DNA from: Streptomyces sp. CC0208
GTDB taxonomy: Bacteria; Actinomycetota; Actinomycetes; Streptomycetales; Streptomycetaceae
Direction: 5' to 3'
Length of the DNA stretch: 64,000 nt
Assembly (NCBI RefSeq): GCF_003443735.1
Contig: NZ_CP031969.1
Coordinates: 8,742,001 to 8,806,000 of the forward strand
Shown here: in pieces, positions 9,438 to 17,440 of the stretch
How positions within the stretch are numbered: the stretch's first letter is position 1
How the letters are laid out: every line of letters starts with the position of its first letter
The notes under the pieces: model-generated
What the model was told of the DNA's origin: nothing
The model's input: the letters and a program-made list of their open reading frames with translations, nothing else
The model's database searches: none
Made by a program: the position numbers and the translations under genes

Positions 9438-9518
9438 GGTGGATACCGTCCTTTGTGTACGGAGGCTGGGGCCGGGGGCGCGGGCCTGCACCCGGGCCTG
9501 CGGGGTGGGGTGGGGTGG

Positions 9519-9561
9519 GCGTCGGTGGACGGGGGAGGCTTTGCTCACTGCCCACCGACGC
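9519..9561 (-). terminator. possible attenuating hairpin between binding protein and ATPase genes
   Basis: Ten-bp perfect arms (9519-9528 and 9552-9561) with a 23-nt loop lie just downstream of the binding-protein stop. Such stems between the binding-protein and ATPase genes commonly allow far more binding protein than ATPase to be made. No T-run, so partial termination or mRNA stabilisation is the likely role. Confidence 0.45.
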
Positions 9562-9583
9562 GATGGATGGAACCGACGGTCGA

Positions 9584-10630
9584 TCAGCCGACGTTGTTGC
9601 CCCACAGGGTCTTGTCGTCGACGTTGTCCTTGGTGACCAGGGGCGCGGGCAGCTGGTCCTCCAAGCCGTTGGGGAGCTTGATGATGGTGGAGTCGTGGTC
9701 GGTCTTGCCCGGCTGGAACGTCTTGCCCTCGGCGGCGGCCTTGGCGTAGTACAGCGCGTACTTGGCGTAGAGGTCGGCGGGCTGGGAGATGGTGGCGTCG
9801 ATCTGGCCCTTGCGGATGGCGTCGAACTCCTGCGGGATGCCGTCGTTGGAGACGATGCTGATGTGGCCCTTGGCCCCGGCGGGCTTGAGCAGGCCCTTCT
9901 GCTCCAGCAGGGCGAGGGTCGGCTGCAGGAAGACGCCGCCGGCCTGCATGTAGATGCCGTTCAGGTCCGAGTGCTGGGCGAGCAGGCTCTGCAGCTTGGC
10001 GGAGGCCACGTCGCCCTTCCAGTCGGTGGGCAGCTCGAACACCTTGATCTTCGGGAACTTCGTCTTCATGCACTCCGCGAACGCCTCGGAACGGTCGCGT
10101 CCGTTGATCGAGTCCAGGGCGCCCTGCAACTCGGCGACCTTGCCCTTGCCCCCCAGCTGCTTGCCGAGGAACTCGCAGGCCTTGGTGCCGTAGGCCCGGT
10201 TGTCGGCACGGACCACCATGTAGACATCGCCCTTGTCGGGTCTCGTGTCGACGCTGACCACGGGGATCTTCTTCGACGCGAGGGTGTCGAGGGTGGAGGC
10301 GATGGCGCCGGTGTCCTGCGGGGCCATGACGACGGCCTTGGCACCGGTGTTCTGGAACACCTGCACGTTGGCGACCAGCTTGGTGACGTCGTTCTGCGAG
10401 TTGCTGATCGGCAGGGCCTTGATGCCGTCGGTCTTGATGTCCTTGTCGATGTACTGCGCGTAGGAGTTCCAGAAGTCGGAGTCGGAGCGCGGCAGGTCGA
10501 TGCCGATGGCGGGCTTGTCGCCGCCCGAGGCGACCGAGGCGGTGCTCTCGCGGTTGCACGCGGTGGCGAGGGTCAGCACCGCGAGGACGGTGGCGGCTGC
10601 GGCGGTGGAGCGGGTGTGAGCGAGCTTCAT
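9584..10630 (-). CDS. sugar-binding lipoprotein of ABC transporter
   Basis: Extracellular solute-binding lipoprotein of 348 residues (periplasmic-binding fold type 1, ribose/galactose class). The N-terminus carries a signal peptide with lipobox LATAC and the lipidated cysteine at residue 25. Two alpha/beta lobes follow, with the IDLPRSDSDFW start and KGHISIVSNDGIPQEF typical of RbsB-like proteins. It is the first gene of the leftward operon ending in a GntR regulator. It captures the sugar for the permease and ATPase that follow. A near-palindromic operator at 10862-10876 lies 230 bp upstream. Confidence 0.92.
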   Translation of the reverse strand: MKLAHTRSTAAAATVLAVLTLATACNRESTASVASGGDKPAIGIDLPRSDSDFWNSYAQYIDKDIKTDGIKALPISNSQNDVTKLVANVQVFQNTGAKAVVMAPQDTGAIASTLDTLASKKIPVVSVDTRPDKGDVYMVVRADNRAYGTKACEFLGKQLGGKGKVAELQGALDSINGRDRSEAFAECMKTKFPKIKVFELPTDWKGDVASAKLQSLLAQHSDLNGIYMQAGGVFLQPTLALLEQKGLLKPAGAKGHISIVSNDGIPQEFDAIRKGQIDATISQPADLYAKYALYYAKAAAEGKTFQPGKTDHDSTIIKLPNGLEDQLPAPLVTKDNVDDKTLWGNNVG

Positions 10631-10861
10631 GGCCGTGTTCTCTCCTTAGCCAGGGGCACTGGGCCGCAGGGCGACGGTGGGAGGGGGTGTACCTGCCTGG
10701 GGGGAGAGGCGAGGTCGTCGTACGGACAGTGCCGATCCGGCGCGGAAGACGCGCGGATCGTGCCTGAAAGGGGCGGGGTGAGGGTCAATCGGAGGCCGAG
10801 GTGCGAAGGCGTGGCGACCGGCCGGATGCCGGTCGAAACGGGCGCACTGGAAGGTGCGACC

Positions 10862-10876
10862 ATTCCTCCGATGTAT
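10862..10876 (-). promoter_or_regulatory. regulon operator, transporter side
   Basis: ATTCCTCCGATGTAT, 13 of 15 matches to the consensus ATACATCCGATGTAT deduced from the copies in this window. It lies upstream of the ABC transporter/GntR operon. Apart from its centre base, it is the exact reverse complement of the copy at 11268. Confidence 0.65.
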
Positions 10877-11267
10877 CTCGGACGACGAGGACGTTACGAC
10901 GACGTTGCCGCCGTTGACAAGAGCTCACAGCCAGAGATTTACGGACAGCCCGCGCGGCGGGTCGAGGCGCCCTTCCGGCCTCCTGGCACCGCGTGGGTTC
11001 CGATCTGGCCTGCGTGTTCGCCGGCCGAGCGGATGGGGGCACCCGCGCCGCGGCAGCTCACGGTTTGGCAACGGGAGGCGCACCCGGGTGTCGCGTCCCT
11101 GCGCGGCGGCCCGTCCGTATGCCATCTGGACGCGCTCTCACCAGGGGAAGCGGGCCCGTCACACATCTTTCGATTCATCGGAGGGCAGGTCGCCGGCCAA
11201 GTGCTTGGTCGTGGGCGAGAGGGAAAGATCCACCCCTTTGAGTGGCTTGACTGGCGGCAGAGAGCAA

Positions 11268-11282
11268 ATACATCCGAGGAAT
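11268..11282 (+). promoter_or_regulatory. regulon operator, catabolic operon side, distal
   Basis: ATACATCCGAGGAAT, 13 of 15 matches to the consensus, 177 bp before the FAH-hydrolase start. A TTGACT hexamer 15 bp upstream (11247-11252) could serve as a -35 element, in which case the operator would overlap the promoter. Confidence 0.65.
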
Positions 11283-11327
11283 CCATTGCCAGGCGCGATC
11301 TCCGCACTTTAAGGTCACCGTGCCGTC

Positions 11328-11342
11328 ATTCATCCGATGACT
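11328..11342 (+). promoter_or_regulatory. regulon operator, catabolic operon side, proximal
   Basis: ATTCATCCGATGACT, 12 of 15 matches with a perfect CATCCGATG core, 116 bp before the first gene of the catabolic operon. It is 60 bp (centre to centre) from the distal copy, close to an integral number of helical turns, which would favour cooperative binding. Confidence 0.55.
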
Positions 11343-11458
11343 GGCGATGTGCCGGTGGAGGCTCTTCCGAGGCCTCCCGTCCGGTCGCATCGCAGGCGGC
11401 CCGGCCCCACGGCCGACCACCTCTCAGACGAAAACCCGCATGGCAAGGGAGCTCCCCA

Positions 11459-12310
11459 GTGAAACTGCTACGAGTCGGCGCCCCCGGTGAGGAGCGGCCG
11501 GCGGTCCGTACCGACGACGGCCGGCTGCTGGACCTGTCCTCCCTGACCCCGGACATCGACGGCGTCTTCCTCGCTTCCGGGGGAGTCGACCGGGCCCGCG
11601 CGGCCGCCGCGACGGGGGACTTGCCCGAGCTCGACCCGGACGGCCTGCGGATCGGCGCCCCCGTCACACGCCCCGGCAAGGTCATCTGCGTCGGACTGAA
11701 CTACCGCGATCACGCCGCCGAGACCGGCGCGGCCATTCCTCAGCGCCCGGTGGTCTTCATGAAGGACCCGGGCACGGTCGTCGGCCCGTACGACGAGGTA
11801 CTGATACCGCGGGGGTCGGTGAAGACCGACTGGGAGGTCGAACTCGCCGTCGTCATCGGACAGCGGGCCCGCTACCTCGACGGACCCGAGGCCGCCCGGG
11901 ACGTGATCGCCGGATACGCGATCAGCCATGATGTCTCGGAGCGCGAGTTCCAGCTGGAGTACTCCCCGCAGTGGGACCTGGGCAAGTCCTGCGAGACCTT
12001 CAACCCGCTCGGCCCGTGGCTGGTCACAGCGGACGAGGTCGGCGACCCGCAGAACCTCGGCCTGCACCTGAGCGTCAACGGCGTGAAGCGGCAGGACGGC
12101 CACACCAGCGACATGATCTTCCGGATCGACCACATCGTGTCCTACCTCAGCCAGTACATGGTTCTGGAACCCGGCGACGTGATCAACACCGGTACGCCCG
12201 CGGGCGTCGCCCTGGGCCTTCCCGGCACCCCCTTCCTGCGCTCCGGCGACACCGTCGAGCTCTCCGTCGACGGTCTCGGCAGCCAGCGCCAGACCTTCGC
12301 CCAAGCGTGA
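11459..12310 (+). CDS. fumarylacetoacetate hydrolase family protein, probable 2,4-diketo-3-deoxy-L-fuconate hydrolase
   Basis: Metal-dependent C-C hydrolase of 283 residues. The FAH motifs are present: VGLNYRDHAAE, FMKDPGTVVG, DWEVELAVVIG (acidic metal ligands), AGYAISHDVSERE, and INTGTPAGVALG near the C-terminus. The GTG start follows an AAGGGAG ribosome-binding site seven bases upstream. In the known non-phosphorylative L-fucose and L-rhamnose routes, this family cleaves the 2,4-diketo-3-deoxy acid to pyruvate and L-lactate. It leads a nine-gene operon that contains every other step plus lactate oxidation. Substrate assignment is by context. Confidence 0.88.
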   Translation: MKLLRVGAPGEERPAVRTDDGRLLDLSSLTPDIDGVFLASGGVDRARAAAATGDLPELDPDGLRIGAPVTRPGKVICVGLNYRDHAAETGAAIPQRPVVFMKDPGTVVGPYDEVLIPRGSVKTDWEVELAVVIGQRARYLDGPEAARDVIAGYAISHDVSEREFQLEYSPQWDLGKSCETFNPLGPWLVTADEVGDPQNLGLHLSVNGVKRQDGHTSDMIFRIDHIVSYLSQYMVLEPGDVINTGTPAGVALGLPGTPFLRSGDTVELSVDGLGSQRQTFAQA

Positions 12311-12324
12311 AAGGCAGCACGACC

Positions 12325-13662
12325 TTGACTGCGACACCCGCCCGGATCACCACCGTCGACACCTACGACATCCGCTTCCCCACCTCGCGGGAACTGGACG
12401 GCTCCGACGCGATGAACCCGGACCCCGACTACTCCGCGGCCTACGTCGTGCTCGGCACCGACGCCGGTGACGGACACGAGGGCCACGGGTTCACCTTCAC
12501 CATCGGACGCGGCAACGACGTCCAGGTCGCCGCGATCAACGCACTGCGACCGCACATCGTGGGCCGTTCCGTCCAGGAGCTGTGCGCCGACCCCGGCGCC
12601 CTCAGCCGCGACCTGATCGGTGACAGTCAGCTGCGCTGGCTCGGACCAGAGAAGGGCGTGATGCACATGGCGATCGGCGCCGTCGTCAATGCCGTCTGGG
12701 ACCTCACCGCCAAGCGCGCCGGACAGCCCCTGTGGCGGCTGCTCGCCCATGCCGACCCCGAGTGGCTGGTCTCCCAGGTCGACTTCCGCTACATCGCCGA
12801 CGCCCTCACCCCCGAGGACGCCCTCCGACTGCTGCGCGAGGGCCGCACCGGACTCGCGGAGCGCGAGGCCGGCCTGCTGGAGCGCGGCTACCCCGGCTAC
12901 ACCACCTCTCCGGGCTGGCTCGGCTACTCCGACGACAAGCTCACCCGGCTGGCCAAGCAGGCCGTCGCCGACGGCTTCACCCAGATCAAGCTCAAGGTCG
13001 GCGCCGACCTCGCTGACGACATCCGTCGCATGCGTGCCGCCCGTGCCGCGGTCGGCGAGGAGATCCGTATCGCCATCGACGCCAACCAGCGCTGGAACGT
13101 GGACGAGGCGATCGAGTGGACCAACGCGCTCGCCGAGTTCGACCCGTACTGGATCGAGGAGCCCACCAGCCCCGACGACGTCCTCGGCCACGCGACGATC
13201 CGCAAGGCCGTGGCCCCCGTGAAGGTCGCCACCGGCGAGCACGTCCAGAACCGCGTCGTCTTCAAGCAGCTCCTCCAGGCCGGCGCCATCGATGTCCTCC
13301 AGATCGACGCGGCCCGGGTCGGCGGGGTCAACGAGAACCTCGCCATCCTGCTGCTCGCCGCCAAGTTCGGCGTGCCGGTCTGCCCGCACGCCGGCGGAGT
13401 GGGCCTGTGCGAGCTGGTGCAGCATCTGTCGATGTTCGACTACCTGGCGCTGTCGGGCACGACCGAGAACCGCGTCATCGAGTTCGTCGACCACCTCCAC
13501 GAGCACTTCACCGCGCCCGTGGTGATGCGCGACGGCCACTACACCGCGCCGCTGACGCCGGGCTTCTCGGCCACCATGCACCCCGAGTCCCTCACCGAAT
13601 TCCGTTACCCGGACGGCACCTTCTGGGCCGCCGACCTCGCTGGGCGTGAGGAGGCGGCATGA
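12325..13662 (+). CDS. L-fuconate dehydratase (enolase superfamily)
   Basis: Mandelate-racemase/enolase-superfamily protein of 445 residues, strongly resembling bacterial L-fuconate dehydratase and human ENOSF1 throughout (for example SDAMNPDPDYSAAYVVL and LRWLGPEKGVMHMA). Catalytic features include K222-x-K224 in KLKVG, metal ligands D252, E278 and E305, and H355 with D328. It dehydrates L-fuconate to 2-keto-3-deoxy-L-fuconate. I chose the TTG start because AAAGG lies ten bases upstream and the family begins here. A GTG at 12307, overlapping the previous stop, would add six residues. The fuconate-specific family is the main reason for calling the operon fucose rather than rhamnose. Confidence 0.92.
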   Translation: MTATPARITTVDTYDIRFPTSRELDGSDAMNPDPDYSAAYVVLGTDAGDGHEGHGFTFTIGRGNDVQVAAINALRPHIVGRSVQELCADPGALSRDLIGDSQLRWLGPEKGVMHMAIGAVVNAVWDLTAKRAGQPLWRLLAHADPEWLVSQVDFRYIADALTPEDALRLLREGRTGLAEREAGLLERGYPGYTTSPGWLGYSDDKLTRLAKQAVADGFTQIKLKVGADLADDIRRMRAARAAVGEEIRIAIDANQRWNVDEAIEWTNALAEFDPYWIEEPTSPDDVLGHATIRKAVAPVKVATGEHVQNRVVFKQLLQAGAIDVLQIDAARVGGVNENLAILLLAAKFGVPVCPHAGGVGLCELVQHLSMFDYLALSGTTENRVIEFVDHLHEHFTAPVVMRDGHYTAPLTPGFSATMHPESLTEFRYPDGTFWAADLAGREEAA

Positions 13663-14432
13663 CCGCTCTGACCGGACTCAGAGCCGTCGTCACCGGGGGC
13701 GCGTCCGGCATCGGGCTCGCCACGGCCCGCGCACTGGCGGCGCAGGGCGCGGCGGTGGCCGTGCTCGACCTCGATCCGGACGGTGTCGGCGAACCGCTGC
13801 TCGGCCTCAAGGCCGACGTCGGCGACGACGCCTCCGTACGCGCCGCCGTGGACACGGCGGCCGAGCGGCTCGGCGGCATCGACATCCTCGTCAACAACGC
13901 GGGCATCGGCGCCGCGGGCACGGTAGAGGACAACCCCGACGAGCAGTGGCACCGGGTCCTGGACGTCAACGTCCTCGGCATCGTCCGTACCACCCGCGCC
14001 GCCATGCCCCACCTGCGCCACGCTGCCACTGCCCGTCCGGGCACCGCGTCCGTCGTCAACACCTGCTCCATCGCGGCCACCGCAGGCCTGCCGCAGCGCG
14101 CCCTGTACTCCGCCAGCAAGGGCGCCGTGCTGTCGCTGACCCTGGCCATGGCCGCCGACCACGTCCGCGAGGGCATCCGCGTCAACTGCGTCAATCCCGG
14201 CACCGCCGACACCCCCTGGGTCTCCCGGCTGCTGGACGCGGCCGACGACCCCGAGGCCGAGCGCGCGGCCCTCAACGCCCGCCAGCCCCTGGGGCGTCTG
14301 GTCACCGCGGACGAGGTGGCGGCCGCCATCGTCTACCTCGCGAGCCCGGCCGCGGCATCCGTCACCGGCACCGCGCTCGCCGTGGACGGCGGCATGCAGG
14401 GGCTGCGGCTGCGGCCGGTGGACCGGCCGTGA
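13659..14432 (+). CDS. SDR oxidoreductase, probable 2-keto-3-deoxy-L-fuconate dehydrogenase
   Basis: Classical SDR of 257 residues: TGGASGIG at the N-terminus, NNAG, serine in NTCSIAA, YSASK catalytic pair and a C-terminal DGGMQGL. Proteins of this type oxidise the C4 hydroxyl of 2-keto-3-deoxy-L-fuconate, making the 2,4-diketo acid that the FAH-family protein cleaves. It overlaps the dehydratase stop by ATGA. An L-fucose dehydrogenase role is the alternative, but the operon already has an aldo-keto reductase suited to that. Confidence 0.87.
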   Translation: MTALTGLRAVVTGGASGIGLATARALAAQGAAVAVLDLDPDGVGEPLLGLKADVGDDASVRAAVDTAAERLGGIDILVNNAGIGAAGTVEDNPDEQWHRVLDVNVLGIVRTTRAAMPHLRHAATARPGTASVVNTCSIAATAGLPQRALYSASKGAVLSLTLAMAADHVREGIRVNCVNPGTADTPWVSRLLDAADDPEAERAALNARQPLGRLVTADEVAAAIVYLASPAAASVTGTALAVDGGMQGLRLRPVDRP

Positions 14433-15460
14433 GGACCACCACGCTGGGCGGCGGCGCCGTACCGGTCTCGGAACTGGCGCTGGGCTGCGCCGCCCTCGGC
14501 AACCTCTTCCACCCGGTCACCGAGGAGGCCGCCCGCGCCACGGTGGACGCGGCCTGGAACGCCGGTGTCCGCACGTTCGACACGGCGCCCCACTACGGTC
14601 TGGGCCTGTCGGAACGGCGCCTCGGCGCCGCGCTGCGCGACCGCCCCCGCGATGCGTACACCCTCTCCACCAAGGTGGGCCGGCTTCTCGTGCCGAACCC
14701 GGACGGCGGCGCCGCCGACGACGACCTCACGAACGGCTTCGCCGTCTCGGCCACCCACCGGCGGGTCTGGGACTTCAGTGCCGACGGAGTGCTGCGCTCC
14801 CTGGAGGCGAGCCTGGAACGCATCGGCGTCGACCGCGTCGACGTGGCCCTGCTGCACGACCCGGACGACCACGCCGAGCAGGCGCTGGACGAGGCGTATC
14901 CGGCGCTGGAGCGGCTGCGTGCCGAAGGCGTGATCGGCGCGATCGGCATCGGGATGAACCAGTCCGCGCTGCCCGCCCGGTTCGTCCGCGAGACCGACAT
15001 CGACGTGGTGCTGCTGGCCGGCCGTTACACCCTCCTGGAACAGGACGGGCTCACCGAACTGCTTCCGGAGGCGGCCGCCCGGGGCCGGAGCGTGGTCATC
15101 GGCGGGGTCTTCAACTCCGGCCTGCTGACGGCTCCCCGGCCAGACGCCACCTACGACTACGCACCCGCCCCGCAGCCGGTCCTCGACCGTGCGCTGCGAC
15201 TGCTCGCGGTCTGCGAACGCCACGGGGTGCCACTGCGTGCCGCCGCCCTGCGCTTCCCGTTCGGCCACCCCGCGGTCGCGAGCGTCCTGACCGGTGCGCG
15301 CACCCCCGAGGAGGTGCGCGACACGGTGGAGCAACTGCGGCGCCCGATCCCGGACGCGCTGTGGGACGAACTGCGCGCCGAGGGACTGCTGAACCCGGAC
15401 ACCCCTGTCCCCGCGGTCGCGCCGGTCGGGGACGCCATGCCGCCGAAGGAGCCGTCATGA
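14429..15460 (+). CDS. aldo/keto reductase, probable L-fucose dehydrogenase
   Basis: NAD(P)-dependent aldo-keto reductase of 343 residues with a TIM-barrel fold. The active-site tetrad can be read: D and Y in FDTAPHYGLG, K in STKVG and H in VALLHDPDD. Its form resembles the D-threo-aldose/L-fucose dehydrogenase and pyridoxal 4-dehydrogenase branch of the AKRs, whose members oxidise L-fucose at C1 to the lactone. It starts with GTG overlapping the SDR stop. In this operon it would supply the lactone to the amidohydrolase two genes on. Confidence 0.87.
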   Translation: MRTTTLGGGAVPVSELALGCAALGNLFHPVTEEAARATVDAAWNAGVRTFDTAPHYGLGLSERRLGAALRDRPRDAYTLSTKVGRLLVPNPDGGAADDDLTNGFAVSATHRRVWDFSADGVLRSLEASLERIGVDRVDVALLHDPDDHAEQALDEAYPALERLRAEGVIGAIGIGMNQSALPARFVRETDIDVVLLAGRYTLLEQDGLTELLPEAAARGRSVVIGGVFNSGLLTAPRPDATYDYAPAPQPVLDRALRLLAVCERHGVPLRAAALRFPFGHPAVASVLTGARTPEEVRDTVEQLRRPIPDALWDELRAEGLLNPDTPVPAVAPVGDAMPPKEPS

Positions 15461-15804
15461 AGGTCGCCCTGCACACCAAGGTCCGTGCCGACCGCATCGA
15501 GGAGTACGAGGCCGCGCACCGGGAGGTGCCCGAGGAACTCACCGCCGCCATCCGCGCCGCGGGGGTGAGCGAGTGGACGATCTGGCGGTGGGGGTCCCCC
15601 CGCGCGAGCGCAGTCGAGCGTGGGGGAGGCACGGACCTGTTCCATGTGCTGGAGGTCGAGGACTACCAGGCGATGATCGCCGAACTCGACCAGCTGCCCG
15701 TCAACATCGCCTGGCAGGCCCGGATGGCCGACCTGCTCGACGTCGTCCACGACTACTCCGCACACGGCGCGGACGCCTCGCTGCCGACGGTGTGGCACCT
15801 GTGA
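15457..15804 (+). CDS. L-rhamnose/L-fucose mutarotase family protein with in-frame hairpin insertion
   Basis: Small enzyme of 115 residues in the RhaM-type mutarotase family, which interconverts the alpha and beta anomers of 6-deoxy sugars. Family features are the N-terminal HTKVRADRIEEYEAAH, SEWTIWR, and the C-terminal MADLLDV...PTVWHL. Between TIWR and DLFHVLE the protein carries about 13 extra residues (GSPRASAVERGGG), encoded by an inverted repeat at about 15590-15629. The insertion keeps the frame. It is joined to both neighbours by 4-nt overlaps. Whether the enzyme still works is uncertain. Confidence 0.88.
   Translation: MKVALHTKVRADRIEEYEAAHREVPEELTAAIRAAGVSEWTIWRWGSPRASAVERGGGTDLFHVLEVEDYQAMIAELDQLPVNIAWQARMADLLDVVHDYSAHGADASLPTVWHL
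15590..15629 (+). repeat. Streptomyces-type GC-rich hairpin repeat inside a coding sequence
   Basis: A 40-nt element whose ends pair (TCCCCC at 15595-15600 with GGGGGA at 15622-15627) around a CGAGCG-containing loop. It looks like the short dispersed hairpin, ending GTGGGGGAGG, that is commonly seen between genes in Streptomyces genomes. Here it lies in frame within the mutarotase gene. It is the only copy I found in this window. Confidence 0.6.
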
Positions 15805-16709
15805 CCGGAGCGGAAAGCGGGCTCGGCATCGTGGACGCCCACCACCATGTGTGGGACCTGTCGGTCCGCGACCAGGACTGGATCACCGACCCCGAACTCG
15901 CCCCGCTGCGACGCGACTTCACCCTCGTCGACCTGGCACCGGAAGCCCGTGCGGCCGGTGTCGTCGCCACCGTGCTGGTGCAGACGATCACCGTGGCGGA
16001 GGAGACCCCGGAGTTCCTGGCCCTGGCCGCCGACAGCGACCTGGTCGCCGGGGTCGTCGGCTGGACCGACCTGACCGCCCCCGATGTCACCGAGACCCTC
16101 GCCGCGCTGCGGGCGGGCACCGGAGGGGATCACCTGGTGGGCATTCGCCACCAGGTGCAGGGCGAGCCGGATCCGCGCTGGCTGGTACGCCCCGACGTAC
16201 TGCGCGGCCTCGCCGCGGTCGCCGAGGCGGGGCTCGTCTACGACCTCGTGGTGAAGCCCCACCAACTCGCGGCGGCCGTCGAGGCCGCGCAGCGCCTGCC
16301 CGGTCTCACCTTCGTCCTCGACCACCTCGGCAAGCCGCCCGTCGCGTCCGGCGAACTCGCCCCCTGGGCGCAGCAGATCCGGCGCCTCGCCGCTCTCCCC
16401 AACACCGTCTGCAAACTGTCCGGCATGGTCACCGAAGCCGACTGGGACTCGTGGACCGTCGCGGCCCTCACGCCGTACGCCGACACCGTGCTGGACGCTT
16501 TCGGCCCCGGGCGGCTGATGTTCGGCTCCGACTGGCCCGTCTGCCGGCTCGCCGCCTCGTACGCCGAAGTGGTCTCCGTCGTACGCGAGCTGACGACCGC
16601 ACTCGGGCCGGCCGAGCGTCACGACGTCTTCACCGGCACGGCCGTGCGGACCTACGACCTGCGGGTCACCGCACGACCGGCCCCGCTCCAGGAAACCCCA
16701 TGCGCATAG
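15801..16709 (+). CDS. amidohydrolase family protein, probable L-fuconolactonase
   Basis: TIM-barrel metal hydrolase of 302 residues in the amidohydrolase-2 group. The metal-binding motif DAHHHVWD is at residues 12-19, FVLDHLGKPP lies mid-protein, and FGSDWPVC carries the late catalytic aspartate. COG3618-type members hydrolyse L-fucono-1,5-lactone and L-rhamnono-lactone. It starts with GTG overlapping the mutarotase stop, and its own stop lies inside the start of lutA (10-nt overlap). It links fucose oxidation to the fuconate dehydratase. Confidence 0.88.
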   Translation: MTGAESGLGIVDAHHHVWDLSVRDQDWITDPELAPLRRDFTLVDLAPEARAAGVVATVLVQTITVAEETPEFLALAADSDLVAGVVGWTDLTAPDVTETLAALRAGTGGDHLVGIRHQVQGEPDPRWLVRPDVLRGLAAVAEAGLVYDLVVKPHQLAAAVEAAQRLPGLTFVLDHLGKPPVASGELAPWAQQIRRLAALPNTVCKLSGMVTEADWDSWTVAALTPYADTVLDAFGPGRLMFGSDWPVCRLAASYAEVVSVVRELTTALGPAERHDVFTGTAVRTYDLRVTARPAPLQETPCA

Positions 16710-17440
16710 CTCTCTTCATCACCTGCTTCAACGACACGATGTTCCCCCGCACCGGTCGCGCGGTGACCGAACTGCTGGAACGCCTCGGCCACACCGTGGA
16801 GTTCCCGCAGGCCCAGACCTGTTGCGGCCAGATGCACTTCAACACCGGCTATCGCCCCGAGACCCTGCCGATGGTCCGCCGCTTCGCCGAGGTCTTCGCG
16901 GGCTACGACGCAGTCGTCGCCCCCTCCGGGTCCTGCGCGGGCATGGTGCGCGACCACCACCGCGTGGTGGCGGCCCAATACGGCGACGACAGCCTCGCCG
17001 CAGCGGTCGAGCAGGTGGTGCCGACGGTGTACGAGCTGTCGGAACTCCTCGTCGACGTCCTCGGCGTCACCGATGTCGGCGCCTGCTTCCCGCACCGCGT
17101 CACCTACCACCCGACCTGCCACTCCCTGCGCATGCTGCGCGTCGGAGACAGGCCGCTCAAGCTGCTGCGTGCCGTGAAGGGCATCGACCTCGTCGAACTG
17201 CCCGCCGCGGAGTCCTGCTGCGGCTTCGGCGGCACCTTCGCCCTGAAGAACGCGGACGTGTCCAACGCGATGCTCGCCGACAAGATGCGCCATGTCCTGG
17301 ACACCGGCGCCGAGTACCTGTGCGCGGGTGACAACTCCTGCCTCACCCACATCGGCGGCGGGCTGTCCCGGCTGCGTACCGGCGTCGGCACGATGCACCT
17401 GGCCGAGATCCTTGCCTCCACAGAAGGAGACGTGCGGTGA
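16700..17440 (+). CDS. lutA: lactate utilization protein LutA, CCG-domain Fe-S subunit
   Basis: Protein of 246 residues with two cysteine-rich CCG domains. The first has TCF near residue 8 and the CCG motif at C41-C42 (QAQTCCGQMHF); the second has SCCGFGGTFALKN. This is the LutA/LldE subunit of the flavin-independent L-lactate dehydrogenase complex known from Bacillus. The gene lies in the middle of the fucose operon and overlaps lutB by GTGA. Because the fucose route ends in L-lactate, co-expression makes metabolic sense. Confidence 0.92.
   Translation: MRIALFITCFNDTMFPRTGRAVTELLERLGHTVEFPQAQTCCGQMHFNTGYRPETLPMVRRFAEVFAGYDAVVAPSGSCAGMVRDHHRVVAAQYGDDSLAAAVEQVVPTVYELSELLVDVLGVTDVGACFPHRVTYHPTCHSLRMLRVGDRPLKLLRAVKGIDLVELPAAESCCGFGGTFALKNADVSNAMLADKMRHVLDTGAEYLCAGDNSCLTHIGGGLSRLRTGVGTMHLAEILASTEGDVR

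Larger units (their letters stand above)
10631..11458. other. 828-bp divergent regulatory region, no gene
   Basis: This intergenic region separates the leftward transporter operon from the rightward catabolic operon. I see no credible coding sequence. It holds three copies of the regulon palindrome (10862, 11268, 11328), arranged so that one lies on the transporter side and two on the catabolic side. Its base composition is visibly less GC-rich than the genes around it near 11250-11340. The length leaves room for separate promoters and operator looping. Confidence 0.7.

Noticed and set aside
7824..10559. A 911-residue leftward open frame covering the ATPase and most of the binding-protein gene
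   Set aside because: Only the last 537 residues match an ABC ATPase. The upstream part is the wrong frame of the binding-protein gene, and a proper start follows at 9437.
9455..11458. Rightward open frame running into the FAH-hydrolase gene
   Set aside because: The part before 11459 lies antisense to the binding-protein gene and in the intergenic region and has no family features; a GTG with a good ribosome-binding site starts the hydrolase.
11459..16709. L-rhamnose rather than L-fucose catabolism
   Set aside because: The enzymes of the two routes are similar, but the dehydratase clearly matches the L-fuconate/ENOSF1 family and three fucosidases share the operator. Rhamnose is kept only as a side possibility.
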